Positions 1 through 8,045 of a stretch of DNA of 11,479 bases are shown here, one piece after another. The translations under genes and the position numbers were made by a program. This stretch comes from Actinomycetota bacterium (lineage in GTDB: Bacteria; Actinomycetota; Actinomycetes; S36-B12; UBA5976). Numbering within the stretch: position 1 is the stretch's first letter; each line of letters opens with the position of its first letter. The notes beneath the pieces were generated by a model. That model searched no databases and was not told the origin of the DNA. It saw nothing but the letters and a program-made list of their open reading frames with translations. The stretch covers positions 1 to 11,479 of the forward strand of contig CANJRK010000018.1 in NCBI GenBank assembly GCA_947476765.1. The letters run 5' to 3'.

Positions 1-2712
1 GCCACTCATTGGGTAATGGAATGTGGTGTGTACTACGCCCGCAGGAACCCGATCTGTTACGTGCGCCCGCAAAATTGTTTCGCCAATTCGACTCGACACG
101 GCAACTTTTTGACCATCTACGATTCCGCGCAGTGCAGCATCAGATTCATGAATTTCCAAAACATCTTCTGGGTGCCAAGTGTTGTTTAGCGTGCGCCTTG
201 TTTGAGCACCAACGTTGTATTGACTCAAAATTCGACCAGTAGTTAGTAGTAATGGGAACTTACGATTTGATCGCTCTTCGGTTGGAACAAAAGGTGTTTC
301 CATAAATTGTCCTTGACCCCGCACGAAACCGTCCACGTGCATAATCGGAGTTCCTTCCGGTGCTGCATCATTACATGGCCATTGAACTGAACCAACTTCA
401 TCCAGCATGGCAAAGCTCACGCCCTTGAACGTCGGGGTAATCTCGGCAATTTCATCCATGATTTGAGCAGCATTTTCGTAATGCATGTCATATCCCATGG
501 CCTGTGAAATTTCACAAATGATTTGCCATTCTTGCTTGCCGTTCTTGGCAGCCATTACTGGACGAACGCGATTTATACGCCGTTCAGCATTAGTAAAGGT
601 GCCATCTTTTTCAAGGAAGGACGTTCCTGGCAAAAATACGTGTGCAAATTTTGAGGTCTCGTTTAGGAATAGATCCTGAACAACAACTAGATCCATTGCT
701 GTTAAAGCTTTCTCAACATGTTTAGTATTCGGGTCAGATTGTGCAATGTCTTCGCCGTGTACAAAAAGACCACGGAATTCACCAGACATGGCATTGTCAA
801 ACATGTTTGGAATTCGCATGCCAGGATCTGACATCAACTTCACATCCCACAACATTTCGAACTGTTCGCGTACTGCATTGTCGGAAACATGGCGGTATCC
901 CGAAAGTTCATGCGGGAATGAGCCCATGTCACAGGCGCCTTGCACATTGTTCTGGCCACGAAGTGGATTAACACCAACACCGTCGCGACCAATGTTTCCG
1001 GTTGCCATCGCCAAGTTAGCCATACCCATAACCATGGTCGAACCTTGCGAATGCTCGGTAACACCAAGTCCGTAATAGATGGCAGCATTTTTGCCTTTTG
1101 CATACATTCGAGCAGCTTGGCGAATTGATTCTGCTGGGACACCAGATTGTGCCTCCACAACCTCTGGACTGTTTTCAGGCAATTCAATAAAGGATCGCCA
1201 CCGCTTGAAAGGTCCTGGATCGCAACGCTGCGAAACAAAATCCTCGTCAATAAGACCTTCGGTTGCAATTACATGCGCAATGGCGTTGATTATCGCAACG
1301 TTTGTTCCTGGCTGTAACTGCAAATGATGATCTGCCTTGATATGTGCCGATTCGACTAGGTCAATCTTTCGTGGATCTACCACGATTAATTGTGCGCCTT
1401 GGCGCAGCCTGCGTTTCATGCGAGATGCAAAAACGGGGTGAGCGTCAGTTGGATTTGCACCGATTACCATGATCACATCAGCGTTAGCCACTGACTTAAA
1501 GTCTTGTGTGCCAGCTGAGGTGCCATACGTTGTGCTTAAGCCATAGCCAGTAGGCGAATGGCAAACTCGGGCGCAGGTGTCGACATTGTTGTTACCAAAA
1601 GCTGCTCGAATCATTTTTTGAACAACGAATATTTCTTCATTAGTACAGCGTGACGAAGTTATGCCGCCGATACTGTTATCGCCATATTTTTCTTGAATGG
1701 CCTTTAGCTTTGTGGCTGTGTATTGGATTGCTTCATCCCAGGAAACTTCACGCCACTCATCGGTGATTTTTTCGCGAAGCATTGGCTTGGTAATCCGGTC
1801 TGAATGTGAGGCGTATCCCCAAGCAAAACGACCCTTGACGCAACTGTGACCTTCATTGGCACCGCCCGTTTTTGCTGGAACCATTCGCACCAATTCATCA
1901 CCACGAAGCTCAGCATTAAAGGAGCAGCCAACACCGCAATATGCGCAAGTTGTTTGCACTGTCCGAGTTGGCATACCCAAATCGATAACTGATTTTTCTT
2001 GCAACGTAGCTGTTGGGCACGCTTGCACACAGGCGCCGCAAGAGACGCATTCACTCGATAGGAAATTCAATCCACCAGGACTTACTTTGGAATTAAAGCC
2101 ACGACCTTCGATAGTCAGGGCAAGAGTCCCCTGCACTTCATCACAGGCTCGAACACATCTGTTGCAAACAATGCACTTGCTTTCATCGAAAGAAAAGTAT
2201 GGATTGGATGAATCGGTTGGAGCAGCAAGGTGATTTTTGCCATCCATCCCGTAGCGAACTTCGCGCAAGCCAGCAACACCAGCCATATCTTGAAGTTCAC
2301 AGTCTCCATTTGCCGAACAAGTTAAACAATCAAGTGGGTGGTCCGAGATATAAAGCTCCATGACACTCTTGCGGAGTTTGGCAACTTTAGTTGTTTGAGT
2401 TCTAACCACCATGCCGTCTTCAACAGGTGTCGTGCAAGATGCTGGTGTTCCTTTGCGACCATCGATTTCAACTATGCACATCCGGCATGAGCCAAAAGGC
2501 TGTAATGAATCAGTCGCGCATAACTTGGGAATATCACAGCCGGACTCACCGGCAGCGCGCATTACTGAAGTGCCTTCGGGAACTAAGTGCGTCTCGCCGT
2601 CAATAGTTACTGAAACCATCACTTCTGAATTGGACTTTGGAGTTCCGTAATCTGGCTCGCCAATTCCAGAGCGCATCGGCATGGTCCCCCGAGGATCAGA
2701 AAGGATAGTCAT
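1..2712 (-). CDS. fdhA: NAD-linked formate dehydrogenase, catalytic (alpha) subunit, 3' end cut by window edge
   Basis: Molybdenum/tungsten bis-pterin subunit that oxidises formate to CO2 in a cytoplasmic FdsA-type enzyme; no signal peptide is seen. The 904 codons present read without a stop. Visible in order: an N-terminal [2Fe-2S] ferredoxin domain (Cys65, 76, 79, 93); a NuoG-like His-Cys3 cluster site (His125, Cys129, 132, 138); two 4Fe-4S motifs (Cys180/183/186/190 and Cys222/225/228/232); then the molybdopterin domain, opening with a further cluster site (Cys256, 259, 263, 291). The catalytic position is cysteine followed by histidine (RVCH, Cys384), so it is not a selenoenzyme. The RGQNNVQGACDMG motif further on is typical of formate dehydrogenases. 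The ATG at 2712 has an AGGAG eight bases upstream and shares its A with the TAA of the NuoF-like gene (TAATG). I estimate 30-50 C-terminal residues lie beyond the left edge. Nitrate reductase or NuoG are less likely given the RVCH motif and the E-F-A gene order. Confidence 0.93.
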   Translation of the reverse strand, partial: MTILSDPRGTMPMRSGIGEPDYGTPKSNSEVMVSVTIDGETHLVPEGTSVMRAAGESGCDIPKLCATDSLQPFGSCRMCIVEIDGRKGTPASCTTPVEDGMVVRTQTTKVAKLRKSVMELYISDHPLDCLTCSANGDCELQDMAGVAGLREVRYGMDGKNHLAAPTDSSNPYFSFDESKCIVCNRCVRACDEVQGTLALTIEGRGFNSKVSPGGLNFLSSECVSCGACVQACPTATLQEKSVIDLGMPTRTVQTTCAYCGVGCSFNAELRGDELVRMVPAKTGGANEGHSCVKGRFAWGYASHSDRITKPMLREKITDEWREVSWDEAIQYTATKLKAIQEKYGDNSIGGITSSRCTNEEIFVVQKMIRAAFGNNNVDTCARVCHSPTGYGLSTTYGTSAGTQDFKSVANADVIMVIGANPTDAHPVFASRMKRRLRQGAQLIVVDPRKIDLVESAHIKADHHLQLQPGTNVAIINAIAHVIATEGLIDEDFVSQRCDPGPFKRWRSFIELPENSPEVVEAQSGVPAESIRQAARMYAKGKNAAIYYGLGVTEHSQGSTMVMGMANLAMATGNIGRDGVGVNPLRGQNNVQGACDMGSFPHELSGYRHVSDNAVREQFEMLWDVKLMSDPGMRIPNMFDNAMSGEFRGLFVHGEDIAQSDPNTKHVEKALTAMDLVVVQDLFLNETSKFAHVFLPGTSFLEKDGTFTNAERRINRVRPVMAAKNGKQEWQIICEISQAMGYDMHYENAAQIMDEIAEITPTFKGVSFAMLDEVGSVQWPCNDAAPEGTPIMHVDGFVRGQGQFMETPFVPTEERSNRKFPLLLTTGRILSQYNVGAQTRRTLNNTWHPEDVLEIHESDAALRGIVDGQKVAVSSRIGETILRAHVTDRVPAGVVHTTFHYPMSG

Positions 2713-4256
2713 TACTTAGCTCCTGACTTAATGCCAAAGTCGGCCGGAAAAAGTTTGAGCGCGCTTCGAACTGGCAACGGGGTAAGTCCACCCATGGCAC
2801 AAAGCGATCCATCTGTCATAACCTCACAAAGGTCTTCGAGAAGTTCTAGGTTCTTTGATTGTTCCTCGCCAGCCACGATTCGGTCAATGACCTCAACTCC
2901 CCGTGTTGACCCAATCCGGCAAGGAGTGCACTTGCCACAGGATTCTTCAGCACAAAATTCCATAGCAAACCGGGCTTGTTTGGCCATATTTACTGTGTCA
3001 TCAAAGACCACGATCCCGCCGTGTCCCAACATGCCACCAGCTTGAGCCAATGATTCATAACCCATCGGTACATCCCATGATTCGACACCAAGGTAGGCGC
3101 CTAGTGGGCCACCAATTTGAACAGTTTTGACTGGTCGTCCGCTACGTGTTCCACCGCCGACAGTATTGACTAGTTCGCCAAGTGTGATTCCGAATGGCAG
3201 CTCAACGATTCCTCCACGCAAAATGTTTCCGGCAAGTTGGAAAACTTGAGTTCCGCGCGAGCGATCCATACCAAAGGACTGATAAGACGATGCGCCATCA
3301 GCCAGAATCATAGGCACGGCGGCCAAAGTCATTACGTTGTTGATAACGGTTGGCTTTCCAAACAATCCAACTAAGGCTGGAATCGGAGGTTTAGCACGAA
3401 CCATGCCGCGCTTACCTTCCAGGCTTTCCAGCATTGCGGTTTCTTCGCCACAAACGTAACTGCCCGCACCTACCCGTACTTCTAAATTGAATTTGAATTT
3501 AGATCCAAGTACTGAGGTGCCAAGTAATTTGTTTTCATTTGCGATAGCGATTGCTTGATTCAAAACATCAATTGCATGTGGGTATTCGGATCTGACATAA
3601 ATCAGACCTTCAGTTGCACCTACTGCAATACCTGCAATGATCATGCCTTCGATCAAAGTGAATGGATCACCTTCCATAAGCATTCGATCTGCAAAGGTTC
3701 CGCTGTCACCTTCGTCGGCGTTGCAGCAAACATATTTTTGATCAGACTCAGTATTGAGAACGGTGTTCCATTTGATGCCAGCTGGGAAGCCTGCTCCGCC
3801 TCGACCTCGAAGTCCTGAATCCGTTACTTCAGCGACTATTTTTTCGGGGGCCATAGCGATAGCAGTTCGCAAACCTTTTAGGCCACCGTGGGACTCATAG
3901 TCAGCAATTGAAAGTGGATCAGTAACTCCAACTCGAGCAAATGTGATGCGAGTTTGATTCTTAAAGAAATCTTGTTCTTCGACAAGTCCTAGGCACGAAT
4001 CGTGCGAACCTCCAGTCAACCATCCAGCAGCCATCAACTCAGGGATCTGATCCACAGAAACGTTTGCATAGCCTATTCGGCCGGCCTCTGTTTCAACTTC
4101 AACTAACGGCTCTAGCCACAGCATGCCGCGTGAACCATTTCTTATAACAGTTACATCAAGGCCGTTCTTTACTGCATGCTGGGAAATAGAAGCGGCTACC
4201 TCGTTTGCTCCCATTGATAGCGCGGCTGAGTCCATAGGTACAAAAACTTTTGTCAT
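2712..4256 (-). CDS. fdsB: NuoF-like diaphorase (beta) subunit of NAD-linked formate dehydrogenase
   Basis: Flavoprotein subunit that passes electrons from the formate dehydrogenase iron-sulfur chain through FMN to NAD+. The protein has 514 residues. Residues 1-100 have no close match to complex I NuoF and resemble the thioredoxin-like N-terminal extension of FdsB; only one cysteine (Cys88) is present, so no cluster is expected there. The NuoF core follows: the glycine-rich FMN site GRGGAGFPAGIKW (151-163), the conserved NADEGDSGTF (179-188, normally NADE.EPGTF), GAGSYVCGEETA (263-274), and the C-terminal 4Fe-4S site ESCGKCTPCR with Cys440, 443, 446 and distal Cys486. The ATG at 4256 overlaps the TGA of the upstream NuoE-like gene (ATGA); no strong ribosome site is present, which suggests translational coupling. 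Complex I NuoF is unlikely because the neighbours are a formate dehydrogenase catalytic subunit and C1 genes. A diaphorase of an NAD-reducing hydrogenase is the other family option, but no hydrogenase gene is present. Confidence 0.92.
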   Translation of the reverse strand: MTKVFVPMDSAALSMGANEVAASISQHAVKNGLDVTVIRNGSRGMLWLEPLVEVETEAGRIGYANVSVDQIPELMAAGWLTGGSHDSCLGLVEEQDFFKNQTRITFARVGVTDPLSIADYESHGGLKGLRTAIAMAPEKIVAEVTDSGLRGRGGAGFPAGIKWNTVLNTESDQKYVCCNADEGDSGTFADRMLMEGDPFTLIEGMIIAGIAVGATEGLIYVRSEYPHAIDVLNQAIAIANENKLLGTSVLGSKFKFNLEVRVGAGSYVCGEETAMLESLEGKRGMVRAKPPIPALVGLFGKPTVINNVMTLAAVPMILADGASSYQSFGMDRSRGTQVFQLAGNILRGGIVELPFGITLGELVNTVGGGTRSGRPVKTVQIGGPLGAYLGVESWDVPMGYESLAQAGGMLGHGGIVVFDDTVNMAKQARFAMEFCAEESCGKCTPCRIGSTRGVEVIDRIVAGEEQSKNLELLEDLCEVMTDGSLCAMGGLTPLPVRSALKLFPADFGIKSGAK

Positions 4257-4714
4257 GCTGTCACCGCTTTTGTTGCTGCAAAGATTTTTTCACAAGTTGC
4301 TCTGCCGATTGGCGCGCCATTGACCATTGCTGCTGGGCCTAGGGCGCAATTACCTAAGCAAAAAGTTTGTTCCATTTGGATATCGGCTTTGACAGTGCCC
4401 TTATGAATGTCATAGCCCTTGTCATGCAGTTCGCTGATCAGGCTTGCACATCCCGAGGCTTGGCAGGCCTCAGCAACACATACTTTTACAACTGCTTTGG
4501 CAGGCGCAGTTGAGCGGAAATCACTATAAAAAGTGAAAACACCATAAACTTCGGCTCGCGAAACATTGCAATTCTTTGCAATCAAATCCAATGCGCTATC
4601 CGGAACGTAGCCCAGTAACTCCTGTACTACCTGTAAGGATCGAAGGACTGCGGATGCATCACCCTTATATGGACCGAGATAGTTAAGGATGCTTTCTTCC
4701 GAGTAATTACTCAC
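4253..4714 (-). CDS. fdsG: NuoE-like [2Fe-2S] (gamma) subunit of NAD-linked formate dehydrogenase
   Basis: Thioredoxin-like ferredoxin subunit of 153 residues that pairs with the NuoF-like protein in the diaphorase part of the enzyme. The N-terminal helical region (about 1-60) carries the family's LGYVPDSAL and VYGVFTFYS stretches. The [2Fe-2S] ligands are Cys79, Cys84, Cys119 and Cys123 (VCVAEACQ and CLGNCALGP), the usual C-x4-C ... C-x3-C arrangement. The start is a GTG at 4714; no in-frame ATG lies before the cluster domain, so an internal start would lose it. The start overlaps the end of the DUF1638-type gene by eight bases, and the gene ends in an ATGA overlap with the NuoF-like gene. 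The order E-F-A matches fdsG-fdsB-fdsA. Upstream of the GTG there is only a G-rich stretch, not a clear Shine-Dalgarno site, so coupling to the preceding gene is likely. Confidence 0.92.
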   Translation of the reverse strand: MSNYSEESILNYLGPYKGDASAVLRSLQVVQELLGYVPDSALDLIAKNCNVSRAEVYGVFTFYSDFRSTAPAKAVVKVCVAEACQASGCASLISELHDKGYDIHKGTVKADIQMEQTFCLGNCALGPAAMVNGAPIGRATCEKIFAATKAVTA

Positions 4715-5300
4715 TGCTGGCCCCGATCAGTTGCAGTAGTTGGTCTTCTAAGTGTTGGTCACCAACGTGGACAATTTCAAGCGGCAGGCCGATCAATTCA
4801 GCGGCATCTTTTGCCGCAGCCTCCAATTCCGCAGTTTGGTGCTGTGCCAGCCAAAGTACCCGTTTGTAAGCGTGGAAATAGTCATCGCGCAGCTCTGGAT
4901 ATCGGTCTAGACCCATCTCGTTCATTACGCTTCGGCGGAAGGTTTTCACTAAATAATCAGTGAAAACATAAGTTCCCGGCACTTTTTCAAACTCAGCTTT
5001 CATGCGCTCTGCCGTTGCAAACACGTCATAGCAATGATCCCCGGCTAATCTGGCCACGTCATACTTCTGGCACAGCTCGTCAAGTGCGCCATAGGTGCCA
5101 CAATCTGCATACGCAATTGCAATGTGGTTATGAGTTGGCTGAAGCTCCAAAATCATCTTTTCAACTTCAGGCGCGATGCCTTCTGGACGGTTATGTAGCA
5201 ACGGATTGATTGGTTCAACATGTAAATCAAGGTCGCAGCGATCTGCGATTTCGTGAACATGGGCAGCAAGTGCGCCACAAGCAATCACTGCAACACTCAT
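4707..5300 (-). CDS. DUF1638-type protein of unknown function
   Basis: A 197-residue soluble protein with no signal peptide or membrane segment. I recognise it as resembling the DUF1638 family from the N-terminal VIACGALA (Cys8), the LLHNRPEG stretch (34-41), AYADCGTYGALDEL (63-76, Cys67) and AGDHCYDVF (86-94, His89 and Cys90). Cys8, Cys67 and Cys90 sit in the best-conserved-looking motifs, which would suit a metal or corrinoid-related site, but that is inference. No function can be assigned. It is locked into the operon: its ATG overlaps the TGA of the RACo-like gene (ATGA), and its end overlaps the NuoE-like gene by eight bases. From memory, DUF1638 genes recur beside corrinoid methyltransferases in methylotrophic microbes. 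An accessory role in methyl transfer, corrinoid maintenance or assembly is therefore plausible. Confidence 0.8.
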   Translation of the reverse strand: MSVAVIACGALAAHVHEIADRCDLDLHVEPINPLLHNRPEGIAPEVEKMILELQPTHNHIAIAYADCGTYGALDELCQKYDVARLAGDHCYDVFATAERMKAEFEKVPGTYVFTDYLVKTFRRSVMNEMGLDRYPELRDDYFHAYKRVLWLAQHQTAELEAAAKDAAELIGLPLEIVHVGDQHLEDQLLQLIGASSE

Positions 5301-7165
5301 GATGGAAGCGCCAGCTCCAAAAAGAATTTGTCATTAAAATCTGGGCGGTCTGACAATTCAACATAATCGACTTCATCAAGCAAGGTTGTAGCGCCGCTAC
5401 GTTCGGTGCTTGATAACAAAACCATCTTGGCGCCCTCGCCTGCTACGTTGCCAGCACTAACGATTCGCATCACTGGCAATTTTGGAACTAGTCCAATGCC
5501 GATTGCCGAAGCTGGGGAAAGGTATGAACCAAATGATCCAGCCAGCAGAACTTGCTGAACATCATCGTCAACTAAGCCAACTTCTTCGAGTAGTAAACGC
5601 CAGCCAGTTGCAATGGATGCCTTTGCAAATTGAAGCTCACGGACATCACGCTGGGACAAATAAACGGTTGGTTCGTCACCGTCCCAGTGCAAGACAAAGA
5701 TCCGATCGCCGGCTTCGCGAGTTAGCAAGCGACTTGCTAAATGTGGTGAGATTTCTAATGCTTGTTCATCCGTAGCGAAGCGACCTGAATCGTCAATTAG
5801 TTTCGCTTTATGTAATACGTAAACTGCATCTACTAATCCGGAGCCACAGATACCAACAGGTTCTGCATCGCCAATTACACCTAACTTGATACCTTCATCT
5901 GTAACTTGAACTACTTCAATTGCACCTTCAGCAGCCCGCATGCCACAGGCGATAGACGCGGCTTCAAAAGCCGGCCCAGCAGGAGCTGCTGTTGTCAAAA
6001 TTGTGTCGCCATTAGACAGCACAATTTCACAGTTTGTGCCAACGTCAATTAGCAAGCGAACTCGCTTGTCTCGGTCCATGCCGGTTGCAAGTACGCCAGC
6101 AACAATGTCGCCACCAACGTAAGCGCCAAAAGCAGGGAATAAGAACACTCGAGCACTTGGCAGAATTTCGATTCCGACTTCGGCTGCGGTAAACACTGGC
6201 CACTTTTGCGCTGCCGTAATAAATGGTGCTACGCCAACTGGCTCTGGATCTACGCCAAGCAAGATCTCAACCATGGTCGCATTACCTGCAATTGCAGTCT
6301 CGTACACCTGATCTGAAGAAATCCCAGCTTCGGTGCAAACTTCGGCAATTAACTCATTGAGGGTTGCCAGTCCTGCAGTTTGCATTAACCCAGCAGCTTG
6401 CGGATCCATCATGGTTGCAGAAATCCGGGAAATTACATCCGCGCCAAAAGGCTGTTGTTTGTTCAACATGGATTTCACGGCCATTGGAGTGCCCGTAAGT
6501 AGGTCAAGCAAAGTGGCAACAACTGTTGTGGTTCCTAAGTCAAAAGCGATCGCGTAATTCTGAGCCGAGGTATCACCTGGCTCAACTGCAATCAAAGCCT
6601 CATCAACCACAACCGCCGTTACTTTAAAATCGTGCTTGCGCAAAACCGTCGGTAGCGTCTTTAAGACTGAGAGGTCGGCTTCAAATTCCAGGTCGTCCAT
6701 GGCATCACGTAGACGATCAATGTCTGGACGTTGATCGTGCAAAGTTGGCTCAGCCAGTTCGACATAGCGCTTCTGTACTGCAGGTCGCAGAATAACTTGG
6801 CGTCCCACACCAACTGTGGCAGCTTTTGGCCTGGTTGATAGGGGCGGTACTTCAACTTTGAGATTTCCATTGGCGCGGGCGACACAGGCCAAGCGCCAGC
6901 CGTCTTGTAATTGTTCAGGTGAGAAAGCACGAATATCTAATCGTGATACCGGAACTTCGCCTTCTAGGATTTGAATCTTGCATTTTTTGCAAGTTCCATG
7001 GCCACCGCATGTGGAGTCGATAGCTAAGCCATTCCACGAGGCTGCATCAAAAACAGTTACCCCAGGTGGTACGCGCACATCAGTACCGCTTGGTGAAAAC
7101 TGAAGCTGGACGCGACCCAGCCCACTTACTGTGGTTTCAGTATTTGCACTGTCTTCGTTTGGCAC
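5297..7165 (-). CDS. RACo/RamA-like corrinoid activation protein (ferredoxin plus ASKHA domain)
   Basis: ATP-dependent reactivase, 622 residues, that returns accidentally oxidised Co(II) corrinoid to the active Co(I) state. An N-terminal plant-type [2Fe-2S] domain has Cys53, Cys59, Cys62 and Cys94 (CGGHGTCKKC, then LAC). A linker of about 100 residues follows. The ASKHA (actin/Hsp70-fold) ATPase region then shows AFDLGTTTV (208-216), GNATMVEILLG (294-304), LIDVGTNCE (372-380) and GICGSGLVDA (438-447), typical of the DUF4445/RACo C-terminal domain. Its partner here is presumably the corrinoid protein encoded at 9377-10033. The start is a GTG at 7165; there is no in-frame ATG before the middle of the protein, and using it would remove the iron-sulfur domain. 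This gene follows the only sizeable gap in the operon (28 bases), which contains a small inverted repeat. It ends in an ATGA overlap with the DUF1638-type gene. RamA of methanogens carries 4Fe-4S motifs instead, so the RACo type fits better. Confidence 0.9.
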   Translation of the reverse strand: MPNEDSANTETTVSGLGRVQLQFSPSGTDVRVPPGVTVFDAASWNGLAIDSTCGGHGTCKKCKIQILEGEVPVSRLDIRAFSPEQLQDGWRLACVARANGNLKVEVPPLSTRPKAATVGVGRQVILRPAVQKRYVELAEPTLHDQRPDIDRLRDAMDDLEFEADLSVLKTLPTVLRKHDFKVTAVVVDEALIAVEPGDTSAQNYAIAFDLGTTTVVATLLDLLTGTPMAVKSMLNKQQPFGADVISRISATMMDPQAAGLMQTAGLATLNELIAEVCTEAGISSDQVYETAIAGNATMVEILLGVDPEPVGVAPFITAAQKWPVFTAAEVGIEILPSARVFLFPAFGAYVGGDIVAGVLATGMDRDKRVRLLIDVGTNCEIVLSNGDTILTTAAPAGPAFEAASIACGMRAAEGAIEVVQVTDEGIKLGVIGDAEPVGICGSGLVDAVYVLHKAKLIDDSGRFATDEQALEISPHLASRLLTREAGDRIFVLHWDGDEPTVYLSQRDVRELQFAKASIATGWRLLLEEVGLVDDDVQQVLLAGSFGSYLSPASAIGIGLVPKLPVMRIVSAGNVAGEGAKMVLLSSTERSGATTLLDEVDYVELSDRPDFNDKFFLELALPS

Positions 7166-7167
7166 GG

Positions 7168-7191
7168 TTTTAACTCTCGCCTAGGTTAAAA
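7168..7191 (-). repeat. 7-bp inverted repeat in the only sizeable intra-operon gap
   Basis: The arms TTTTAAC and GTTAAAA flank a 10-base loop, between the stop of the methyltransferase gene and the GTG start of the RACo-like gene. On the coding strand the loop contains AGGCGAGA, the only purine-rich, Shine-Dalgarno-like sequence before that start, and the stem ends two bases before the GTG. The stem is AT-rich with no following U-tract, so it is a poor terminator. A weak translational brake on RACo is possible but is inference. Confidence 0.35.
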
Positions 7192-7193
7192 AA

Positions 7194-8045
7194 TTAAGCT
7201 TCTTTGTTTGCGCGGAAATTGGAGATCCAATTTGCGCCCCATTGATCTAATCCAAGAAGAAGGTCTGCAGCGCGAACTGCTTGGACAACTTCTGGAGTGC
7301 GACCATCCATAATTGCTGAGGTAAGGCCCATGGACATCGCCATCGGCATGAACGCAGCATTCAATGCATGTCGACTTGGCAAACCAAAGGAAACATTTGA
7401 AGCACCCAGAGACATGTTCAGGCCATACTTTTCTTTGACTTGATAAATGGTTTCAAGGGTGTTCTTTACATTCTCAGGATCGGCACCAACTGGCATTGCA
7501 AGTGGGTCAATCAAAAGGTTCTCAAGGGAGATGCCTTCCTTTTCTACCCGGCGAACAATCTTTTCAACAATCACCATGCGGTCTTTTGCCAACATTGGAA
7601 TTTCAAGTTCGTCATTTGGCAGAGCCAAAATCGCCGCATCGTATTTTTTAACTAATGGCAAGATCGCATCCATGCGTTCGTCTTCGCCAGTCATTGAGTT
7701 GACCAGAGCTTTACCTTCATAAACTGCAAGACCAGCATCCAGCGCTTCAATAACTGAAGAGTCAATACAGATTGGTAAGTCAGTTAAGGACTGCACCAAC
7801 TTGATGGCTTTGGCAAGGAGTGCTGGCTCATCAGTAAGCGGCACACCCATGTTGACATCGAGCATGTCGCAACCACCTGCAACTTGATCTGCAACATCGA
7901 CATTGATCGTTGAAAGATCATCAGCGCGAAGCTTTTCTTGGAAAATCTTGCGACCTGTCGGGTTTAAGCGCTCGCCGATAATTACGAATGGTACGTCGTG
8001 ACCAATTGTTACGGTTTTGGTGGCAGAACTAAGCACTGTATGCAT
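7194..8045 (-). CDS. Pterin-binding methyltransferase, corrinoid protein:tetrahydrofolate (MtgA/AcsE-like)
   Basis: TIM-barrel enzyme of 283 residues that transfers the methyl group between the methylcorrinoid protein and tetrahydrofolate; here it most likely acts in the direction of THF methylation. The pterin-binding signatures are visible: IGERLNPTGRKIF (23-35), GGCDMLDVNMGVP (57-69), PICIDSSVIEALDAG (91-105), ALVNSMTGE (113-121), LLIDPLAMPVG (about 177-187), and the late SLGASNVSFGLPSRHALN stretch found in AcsE and MtgA. The length matches these single-domain enzymes, not the large MetH. The ATG at 8045 has an AAGGA about seven bases upstream and overlaps the end of metF by 17 bases. Dihydropteroate synthase is the other family of this fold; the context and the GASNVSFG motif argue against it. 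MtgA is the glycine betaine pathway name, but the substrate of this locus is not shown, so I leave the symbol empty. Confidence 0.9.
   Translation of the reverse strand: MHTVLSSATKTVTIGHDVPFVIIGERLNPTGRKIFQEKLRADDLSTINVDVADQVAGGCDMLDVNMGVPLTDEPALLAKAIKLVQSLTDLPICIDSSVIEALDAGLAVYEGKALVNSMTGEDERMDAILPLVKKYDAAILALPNDELEIPMLAKDRMVIVEKIVRRVEKEGISLENLLIDPLAMPVGADPENVKNTLETIYQVKEKYGLNMSLGASNVSFGLPSRHALNAAFMPMAMSMGLTSAIMDGRTPEVVQAVRAADLLLGLDQWGANWISNFRANKEA

Noticed and set aside
485..2650. Several short plus-strand open frames and short minus-strand frames between about 485 and 2650
   Set aside because: They lie opposite or out of frame with the formate dehydrogenase alpha subunit, which reads continuously from 2712 to position 1 with all expected motifs. 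They lack recognisable domains.
2712..4714. Complex I (nuoE-nuoF-nuoG) fragment
   Set aside because: The third gene has a formate dehydrogenase active site (RVCH) and molybdopterin domain, and no other nuo genes are present. The E-F-A order with an FdsB-like N-terminal extension fits NAD-linked formate dehydrogenase better.
7166..7193. Rho-independent terminator between the pterin methyltransferase and RACo-like genes
   Set aside because: The 7-bp stem is AT-rich and is followed directly by the GTG start, not a U-tract. The genes beyond belong to the same pathway.
7194..8045. Dihydropteroate synthase (folP)
   Set aside because: It shares the pterin-binding TIM barrel, but the late GASNVSFG motif and the corrinoid/MetF neighbours indicate a methyl-THF:corrinoid methyltransferase.
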